From: Parasponia andersonii
Lineage: Eukaryota > Streptophyta > Magnoliopsida > Rosales > Cannabaceae
DNA length: 64,000 bases
Direction of reading: 5' to 3'
Assembly (NCBI GenBank): GCA_002914805.1
Contig: JXTB01000027.1
Span: 351,375 to 415,374 of the forward strand
The stretch's first letter is position 1, and every line of letters starts with the position of its first letter. Below, one piece after another: positions 56,601 through 64,000 of the stretch. Made by a program: the position numbers and the translations under genes. The notes under the pieces are model-generated. The model was not told where the DNA came from. It did not search any database and saw nothing but the letters and a program-made list of their open reading frames with translations.

Positions 56601-58986
56601 ATATTAGCTAGAAGAATCCAAAGAATTGTGCACTTTTGGCCTGAATTGAGAAAACAAGCTATTGTGTTACAAAGAAATTGTAAACAATGCCAGTTTGTGA
56701 TTGATCATAAAGAAAGCTTATACGTGGAAGAAGAAGATTGGAGAAAAGTCTACATTGTTTATATTATTCATGGTCAATTACCTGGCGAAACTTCTTTAAC
56801 CCTTTGGTGAACCAAAAAGTAGATAGATTCTTTGTCCAAAATAATTTGCCTTTTAGAAAGAGCTTTCAAGGAAAGATCCTGAGATGCTTAGGACCCAGTG
56901 AGAAAGAAATAGTCCTTATAGAAGTATATGTCAAGGACTGGGGTGATCATATGGGTGGAAGACACTTGTTCGAGTAGTTGGACATTATTAGATATTATTG
57001 GCCGTCAATGGAAAATGATACTGTGGAATTTTTCAAAAATGTGACACTTACCAAAGACATAGAAACTTGATACATGTACTTGATGGCAAAATAGAAAGTA
57101 TCACATCGCCTCAGCCATTCCACACTTAATTGATTGATCTTATTGGACCAATCAGCCCTCTCTCAAAAGGAAAGATTTGAATTCTAGCAGCTACAGAAAA
57201 TTTCAAAAAATGGTCTCAGGCTATTTTTCTCAAAAGAGCCACTTCAGAAGCTCCAAACCAATTTGTTAAAGAAAATATTATATATTATTTTGGTATATCT
57301 CGAAGGATACTTTCTAATAATGGAACACTATTTATTGATAACTTTTTGAGTCACTATTGGAGAGATATCAAATCGTTAATGGAAGGCCCACTACATACTA
57401 TCCTTAAGGAAATAGAGCCATATAAGTATTCAACCAAACTTTGGTAGCTATCATTAAAAGAATAATCGAAGAAAAATCAATTCGATGGGATAACTACTTA
57501 CCTCTTACTCTTTGGGCTCACAGAGCTACCAAGTATACTTCCACTAAAGAAACCCTGTTTTCTTTAGTATATGGAGTTGAAACTCTATGGCCTATAGAAT
57601 TAAACATACCATCTACTAAGATAGTACTTAGTGGAATAGAAAATTCTTGAGAATTTGATCTCCATGTTTTGGAAGATCACAAAGCACAATTATAAGATAG
57701 TGTTCCAAATTATCAAAGGAAAATCACTTGAGCTTACAACAAGTTGGTACAAGCTACAAATTTCCAAGAAGGTAGCATAGTACTCAAAGCTATTAGTCAT
57801 GTTATGAAAGGAATGTATTACGCTAAGTTCACACCAAATTGAGAATGATCATATCAAATTGTTGATATTAAATCTAGTGGATATTGCACTCTTAGAGACC
57901 TGGATACAAGTATGCTATTTATACCGACCAACCGAAAGTTCATCAAGAAATGCTTCATATAGTTTTCTAGACATGTATATATCTAGAAACTATCATTGAT
58001 GAAATCTTCATGATATAAATAAGTAGTTGGTATTAAGTTATCTTTGGTCATACTTATTAATTCCCAATCTAAACTGGGTGCACACCCTAATCTAAATATA
58101 TAATTGGACACATATTTTAGCTTAAATATAATTAGGTGCATATCCCAATCTAAAAATACAATTAGGCATACACCCTTATCCAAATGTATTGGGTCTGACT
58201 ATTTTAAAATTTAAAGAATCTATTAATTAATTATTATTTAGTCTAACAAATATAAGAATTACAATTAAACTTTCTTTAGTTTTTATTCTTTTCATCATAT
58301 CATAATAATTATGTGTATTTTCTATCTTTTTTTTCTTACACGAAGATTATTCTCACTCTATTCATGTGATTCACAAATATGTTGAAATTCAAGAATCAAG
58401 AACCAGAGCTTAATATCTCCTCAGTATCAAAGCTTAATAAGTTCACTGATTTCAAAAAAAATCCCTCAACAACATCACAAGTTCTTACAAAGAACTATCA
58501 TTGGCAGACAATCTGAGTATAATGACTAAAGCTTCACAAAGATTTTTCTTAATAATACACAAGCTTACTGCTTACATGTAACATACTCTTTTTCCTTTTA
58601 AAGATTTGCCCCATTGGGTTTTACTCTATTAAGATTTTAACAAGGCGTTGTTTAGGTTGAGTCAATCCAATAGAAATGTTTTAGCATGACTATATGACCC
58701 AGTTAGAGCTAGCAATATGCTATTCTGAGCTTTCTATAATTCATATCAGTTATTCTTCTTGAATCCAAAGGATATTGGATTATCTTACAGGTACGTGGCA
58801 ACCTAGTTGGGATGTACCTATAAGATATTCCTGATTTATCTTCTTTCAGAGATTCACCTAAAGAATAAATTATCTCTATAAATTCAGTGTTTTCAAGATA
58901 TATTTGAAGACTATACTGAAAAAAAATCACAATAATGAGCTCTAGTGAATGGTCATATTTACTATAACTCAGGGAACTTAATATTT
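53674..58986 (+). pseudogene. Element 3 pol: protease, RT, RNase H, integrase, degenerate
   Basis: A protease remnant near 53790 reads VDNDLSVNL where D-S/T-G is expected. RT about 54720-55350 has the order PVRKKNEQIRICVDFKDLN, then IMPF, then YIND at 55114-55125, so the first Asp of the YxDD active site is Asn. The RNase H remnant is about 55400-56100. Integrase about 56530-57700 has GDHMGGRHLF, but the second Cys of the CxxC pair is Tyr, the second catalytic Asp is Asn (LSNN) and the Glu region is lost. The tail to 58986 is non-coding and matches 5000-5870. It has no active enzyme. Confidence 0.78.
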
Positions 58987-59672
58987 TGGAGTGGATAAAA
59001 TTTTATAATTTGTTACTAACTAAAATATTAAGTCACAAAATGATATGATAATTATACAATATGAGGTGTGATCATACTAGCACTAATGGATCAGATTCTT
59101 ATCTCTCATTTTAGAAAGAGATATTTGCCCATGTTAATAAAACACAAAGATGCTTCCCAAATAATATATAACCATTGGATGCCAATTGGATGCCAATTGG
59201 ATGCTTATCAAATTAGTGAGAAAAAGTATGCTCATCAAATTATTAAGAAAAAGTAAAGAGACAAGGCATTTTGCCAAATATGCTTTAGAAAAGATGCCAT
59301 TACAATAATTGACATATTTTGTATAAGAAAAAATGTATTCATTTCAATGCTTATAAATATGCCTCATGTAGTGTAGTCGGGGAGGTGAGAAAAGAAGGAG
59401 AAAAGGATATATAAGCTTTCTATTTTCCTAACTTTTCAATACTTCTCGAATAAATCCCTCTCTACTTTCTTTCAATTGCAGGCCTCATTATTTATGTTTC
59501 TTTCTCTAAGTCGTTCACTTCTTTCTTTCCAAACCTGAGGCCTTGCAAACTTGTTATCCATATAATAAACTATCATAAATTATCACCTTCGTCTGGGAAC
59601 TCACTATTCAGCATAATTATATTATCTGATTCCTTAACCTCCACTTGAAACCAAGTCTACATACACTCCACT

Positions 59673-59730
<58 letters not shown>

Positions 59731-60049
59731 TTGTCAATCTAGTAGGTATTTTTTTTTACCTATGTGTAGGTATCTTTTTTAGCCGTTGGATCATCATTTA
59801 AAAGTGATCCAATGGCTATAATGAAGTGCATGAAAAGACATACATCATTAATGATATTTCTCTCACTTACTTTTTATTATAAAAAAATGTGCATAATAAA
59901 TTTTCATTGGTCAAAATGATACCGATGTGTAGGTAAAAAAAAAATACCAACTAGATTGGTGCCCATATATATATACCCTATAATTCTTCCTTTCTTTAGC
60001 TGTAATGTTTCCTTCCTTTCTTTAGCTGTAATGTTTCTCCATTCGTAAA

Positions 60050-60105
<56 letters not shown>

Positions 60106-60639
60106 CCTGACATCAACACATTATATTATTATAATAATAATAATAATAATATTCTTATATTATTATTATAAATTTTAGAATACCAAGCTACTTACCTCAC
60201 TATTTTTTATTGCTCTAAATATTTCTACAAGGTGCTAACAAACTCTGCAATGTGCTAATATAACTACTTATATCTAAATTCTGTAATTTAAATACTCACA
60301 GACTTGTGGGGGTAAGTTGTTTTAGTAAGCTGGGTTGTGTAATGCAACCACACTATTTACAATCTCCTACATTATTCTCAGTATTTTAAATTCCAATAGA
60401 TCAATGATGTTGAGTTGTTTATTAAGATGAGTTGTGTAATTCAACCACTTCCTATATAACCCTTCATGTTAATTTTAGCAATCTAAATGTCAGTAAACTA
60501 ATTTCAGTTTACTATTCTAATTGAATCCTAGCTATCTAATATGTGGTGCTAGATATAGCCCACAAAGCTTATTATAATTAACCATTATTATACTTAATTC
60601 CTCTTTTGTAAGAAAAAAAAACACCATTTCTTTGGAGCA
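58987..60639 (+). repeat. 3' LTR of element 3
   Basis: About 1.65 kb, aligned to 48388-50412. It contains MITE copy D and several (TA)n runs, and ends near TTTGGAGCA. Confidence 0.7.
59729..59964 (+). mobile_element. (TA)n-associated MITE, copy D
   Basis: About 236 bp with imperfect terminal inverted repeats: left GTTGTCAATCTAGTAGGTA, right (reverse complement) GGGCACCAATCTAGTTGGTA. It sits within (TA)n on both sides. Its orientation is opposite to copies B and C in the other LTR. Confidence 0.65.
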
Positions 60640-61897
60640 GAAGTTTTAGTTTATTCAATTCCACCTATTAATTACTAAATAAGTTTTCTCCACATTTTCT
60701 CTCCATATTTTGAGGGGAGAATTTTTGTGTGGGTTTTACTAATTTTTTTCTCTTCATTTTTTTCCTTCTTACCAAATAATTTCAATCTTATGGGAGAAAG
60801 GTATTAATTATACTTTAAACTTTTTAGGTCCAAAAGTTTGGTATTCTAAATGGCAAAGTTATGAGAACCCAAGTTAATAAATATGAAAGAGATGTTGTTA
60901 CAACGAGTGATACTTTACAACAAGAAAAACTTATAAATTTCTTTTTATGAATATCTTCTAGAAAGTGTCTAAACAAGCTTTGTTTCTATGTTTAATGATT
61001 CTGGTGATTATAATGGTAGAATATATAAGGAAAAATGTATTTTGCAATTTAACATTAGTAGAATATTAATCTTATCAATTTTTCATCAATTCTTTGTATA
61101 TTTACCATATATATCATTGATTATTTCCTGATTCTTTTGTCTGTAATTTATATCTGATTGTCTCTTATTAAATCAATGAATTTGGAAAGGTTTCTGAAAG
61201 AAATTTATAAGGATTTTTCATTCTAAATTGGTGTTAGATATTTGCTAATTAATTAATTAATTTTTCATTAGTTAATTGATATGATTTCCTAAGTTTCTAT
61301 CTATTGCAACAATTTCTGATATTTATGGAATAATTAGATAATTTTCTTAAATCTTGGCATATGATTCATATTTATTGAGATTTGCTTTCCTAGATTAATT
61401 ACTAATCTTTGTAGGTTAATTAAAGATTTCTAGCTGGCCAAATCATGTCCAAAATATGTCCAAGAAAAATCATGAATCTGGATATTTTTGTAATAATTAT
61501 TCAGAAACAATAATCTGGCATATTACAATATTTATAGAAAGTTCTAGATTTTATTATTGAGTATTTCCTTTTTTTTTTTTCAGCTATTTCACACTGTTAT
61601 GGACTACTAGATGGTCTGAAATTCATCTATAAAATCTTAGCAACTCTAAGGAATTTGTATGTACTTCAAATAGAAAAATAAACTATAATAGAGCTTTTAT
61701 TTTGTAAAGGTTAGAAATTGATTTGTGCCCAAACTATGAGAAAAAGAGATCTTCTATAAAAGAGTTTAGGGAATTTGTTTTTGTATGAACCTTGAATATT
61801 CTCAAAGTGATTACCTCTAGGAAAAAAAATACTTGAGATTGTAAGAGTCCTTCAAGAGTAGGGCTAGGTATTCTTCAAGAGAAAATAGGTCCTTAGG
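60640..61897. other. AT-rich DNA, probably including part of a copia LTR
   Basis: No gene. A TATA-like CTATAAAAG near 61755-61763 and the downstream primer site suggest that the copia LTR begins in this region, but I could not find its start. Confidence 0.35.
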
Positions 61898-62465
61898 AAT
61901 AGTAATGGGGTGGAAGATAGTTTATCAATTGTCATCCTCATTCCCGAAAGTCAATCACAATATTATATCAACCATTCTTTTGAGTGTGAGGATGGTGCGG
62001 GTATTAACCAATAGATAACGAGAAAAACTGTAGTTACTCATTACCCATTGATAATAATAAAATATTTAAAAAATTAAGATGAAAATACTAAATTCTTTTC
62101 ATAATCGACAAAATATTAAACACAATAATGTATTAATAATTTTTAAACTCTAAAATTTAAATATATAAGTACATATAACTCTCTAAATTCAATATTTTAC
62201 CAAAGATATAAGAATATAGATAGTGTAAAATTAAATAGATATTTATATATATACTAATTTTTCTATGTAAACATATATATATATATAAAAATATCAGGGT
62301 GGGTACAATGTGGATTATACTAATACCGTCCCTGCATATTAACGGTACGGTTATTCCCTGCCCCGATCATTTCTTCCCGCTTAAGCAATTTTTTCCCTCC
62401 CCGTTCAAATCGGATAACCATGGATACCCGTAACTATAGATTATATCGCTATCCCTGTAAGTCTT
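61898..62465. repeat. Unclassified interspersed repeat, tentative
   Basis: A block with CCCGAAAG on the left and GGTACGGTTATTCCC, GGATACCCGTAAC and CTATCCCTG on the right, enclosing AT-rich DNA. The base composition differs from the flanks. It may be a hAT-like MITE nested in the copia LTR, but no terminal repeats or target duplication were settled. Confidence 0.25.
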
Positions 62466-62972
62466 AGTTCTTAGGTGGGAGTCCTAATATAAAGAATTGA
62501 AAACACACCATAGCAAAGACGATTGATCTAGTTTGTTGAAGAGAGTTCAATAGAGTAGAGTCAAGCACGACAAGTGGAGCTCGTTGAACGTATTGATAAT
62601 GGAGTCTTACACGATACATCAGGATTAGAGGGGGTCTATCTTTAATTAAGTCATTTGTATTTGTACTTTAAATATTATTACTAATATGTTTTTTTCTCTA
62701 AGCATAACCCTATGAAGTAGGTTATTAAAAAATTGTCAAACCATGTAAAAATATTTGGTGTTATTTATTTTCTTTTAATTTTATTATTGTGATTATTTGC
62801 CTGTAGTGCACGTTCAATATCTTAGTGTTGCAAGAATAACAATACAATTCCCTGTTGTAACAGCGATAATATTTATCTCACTATTGCAACAATAACGACA
62901 ACTAATCTACATATCTATTTATATTATATATTAAATCAAAAAATTTGTATATATGTGATCTTGGATATTTCA

Positions 62973-62986
62973 ATTAGTATCAGAGC
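62973..62986 (+). other. Copia primer-binding site and LTR end
   Basis: ATTAGTATCAGAGC matches the plant initiator-Met tRNA primer site (TGGTATCAGAGC) with a change near its start. It immediately follows ...ATTTCA, so the LTR ends at 62972. Confidence 0.7.
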
Positions 62987-63045
62987 GAAGTTAGTAACAT
63001 TTATTTAGTGAGATTTTGGGAAGTTTCTGATTTATTTTTGTAGGA

Positions 63046-64000
63046 ATGTCATTTTTATCTAAGGGAGGTTCAATTTCACATCCACCCTTGTTAGATGGTA
63101 ACAACTATCCTTACGGGAAAACTAGGATAAATACATTTATCAGAGTCTTGGACATTAAGGCTTGGAGATCAATTTTTACTAGCTAGTCCTATCCATGATT
63201 AAAGAAGACGATAGTACAATTACATTGAAATTGGAAATTGATTGGTCACCCTAAGATGACATGACAAGTTACAATATCAAGGCTCTACATGCAATTTATA
63301 ATGGTTTTGATGTAGAGCAAATCAAGCTAGTTTCCTCTTACAAAATTGCCAAGGAAATGAGAAAAATCCTTCAAATAAATTTTGAAGGTTCAGGTGATAT
63401 TAAGCATAATAAACTCGTATCTCTTACTACTAGATTTGAAGAATTACATATAAAAGAAGATGATTCGCTTTATTATTTTTATACAAAATTATGTGGAAAA
63501 TTCTTAAGGTTGTTCTTGTGAGAAAAAATATCATGTCACTCTCGGATCATTTTCAACCTAAGATTATTGCAATTGAAGAAAGCAAGAATCTTGATACTAT
63601 GAAGATGGAGGACCAGATTGGTTCTCTCTATGCTTTTGAGATGACTTTGAAACACAAAAGAAAGAAGGAATCCATTGCTTTCAAATCCATCCAAAAGAAT
63701 AAGGAAGATGAAGCTGACGATCTTGCATTACTAACGAAAATTTTCAAAAAATTCTTAAAGCAAATAGGCAAATCATTGAAGCCTAATTCCTTTACATCCA
63801 AATCGTCCAAAGATAAATCCTCCTCTAAATCTTTTGATTCTTTTAATAATAAGAGTGTTAAGTTTAGGTAATGTGGTGAATTCGGTCATATCCAATCTGA
63901 ATGTGCTAACACTCTTAAAAAGAAATCAAAATCATGTGCCATACCGTGGAGTGATGAAGAGTCTGATGGCAGCCAAGATGGACATGATAGTAATTTAAGT
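63046..64000 (+). pseudogene. Ty1/copia gag, broken, runs off the window
   Basis: The ATG at 63046 opens KGGSISHPPLLDGNNYPYGKT, typical of copia gag (DUF4219/UBN2 type). A stop at 63184 and two frameshifts move the reading to frames starting near 63261 and 63491. Near 63862-63900 the zinc knuckle reads CGEFGHIQSEC, with the first Cys lost (Phe in its place) and a TAA inside it. An acidic WSDEESDGSQ tail follows. Pol would lie beyond the right edge. Gag packages the RNA; this copy cannot. Confidence 0.75.

Larger units (their letters stand above)
48388..60639 (+). mobile_element. Element 3: old gypsy retrotransposon with nested insertions
   Basis: Two related long terminal repeats (48388-50412 and 58987-60639) enclose gag, protease, RT, RNase H and integrase remnants in gypsy order (integrase last). 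The LTRs are clearly diverged and both carry MITEs. A solo LTR is nested between gag and protease. No target duplication was recognised, and the LTR starts are approximate (TGAGGTGAG / TGGAGTGGA). The family differs from elements 1 and 2 and matches the fragment at 2958-5985. It is non-functional. Confidence 0.8.

Noticed and set aside
21284-60639. Endogenous plant pararetrovirus origin for the RT-bearing sequences
   Set aside because: They have LTRs, and elements 1 and 3 carry integrase after RNase H. There is no movement-protein or viral coat-protein pattern.
1-64000. tRNA, rRNA, CRISPR array, operon or bacterial-type features
   Set aside because: None was seen. The sequence is plant nuclear in character, and the repeated arrays are retroelement tandem repeats without spacer structure.

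Overview
This is a plant nuclear window, almost certainly from a dicot. It has AT-rich intergenic DNA, intronless plant-type UDP-glycosyltransferase genes, Ty3/gypsy and Ty1/copia LTR retrotransposons, MITEs, plant-like GT-AG introns and (TA)n microsatellites. I cannot name the species.

The only host genes I can support with confidence are two tandem paralogues of the UGT84 type (group L, glucose-ester-forming). They lie at 9834-11264 and 17107-18519, both on the + strand. They are about four-fifths identical by eye and sit 5.8 kb apart. A solo LTR with a perfect 5-bp target duplication lies between them. A weaker candidate host feature is the 5' end of a gene on the - strand near 33.2-33.5 kb, possibly split by an element insertion.

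The rest is mostly retrotransposon DNA. From left to right: a gypsy fragment on the - strand (gag, primer-binding region and LTR, 1-2055); a degenerate gypsy pol fragment on + (about 2958-5985); the UGT pair with the solo LTR (9.8-18.5 kb); element 1 (20355-32655, TSD CAAAT); element 2 (33923-46377, same family and orientation); element 3, an older gypsy element (about 48388-60639) carrying a nested solo LTR (TSD AGATG) and MITEs inside its LTRs; and the start of a copia element (LTR end, tRNA-Met primer site and gag, from 62972 to the window end).

Elements 1 and 2 look like the Tat/Retand/Grande side of Ty3/gypsy. They have a CHHC-type gag finger, a second RNase H domain, tandem-repeat arrays after pol, and an extra gene on the opposite strand between pol and the 3' LTR. 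That antisense gene is the most interesting thing here. In both copies it has a TATA box about 130 bp upstream of its ATG, four main exons separated by introns of 78-83 nt at matching positions and phases, a coiled-coil exon, and a common stop position. Both copies are now broken by stops and frameshifts. Most stops are TAG or TAA where Gln or Trp is expected, as deamination of methylated cytosine would give. Several TAGs are shared by both copies.

The (TA)n tracts carry a small MITE family resembling rice Micron in its choice of (TA)n sites, with insertions of opposite orientation in the two LTRs of element 3.
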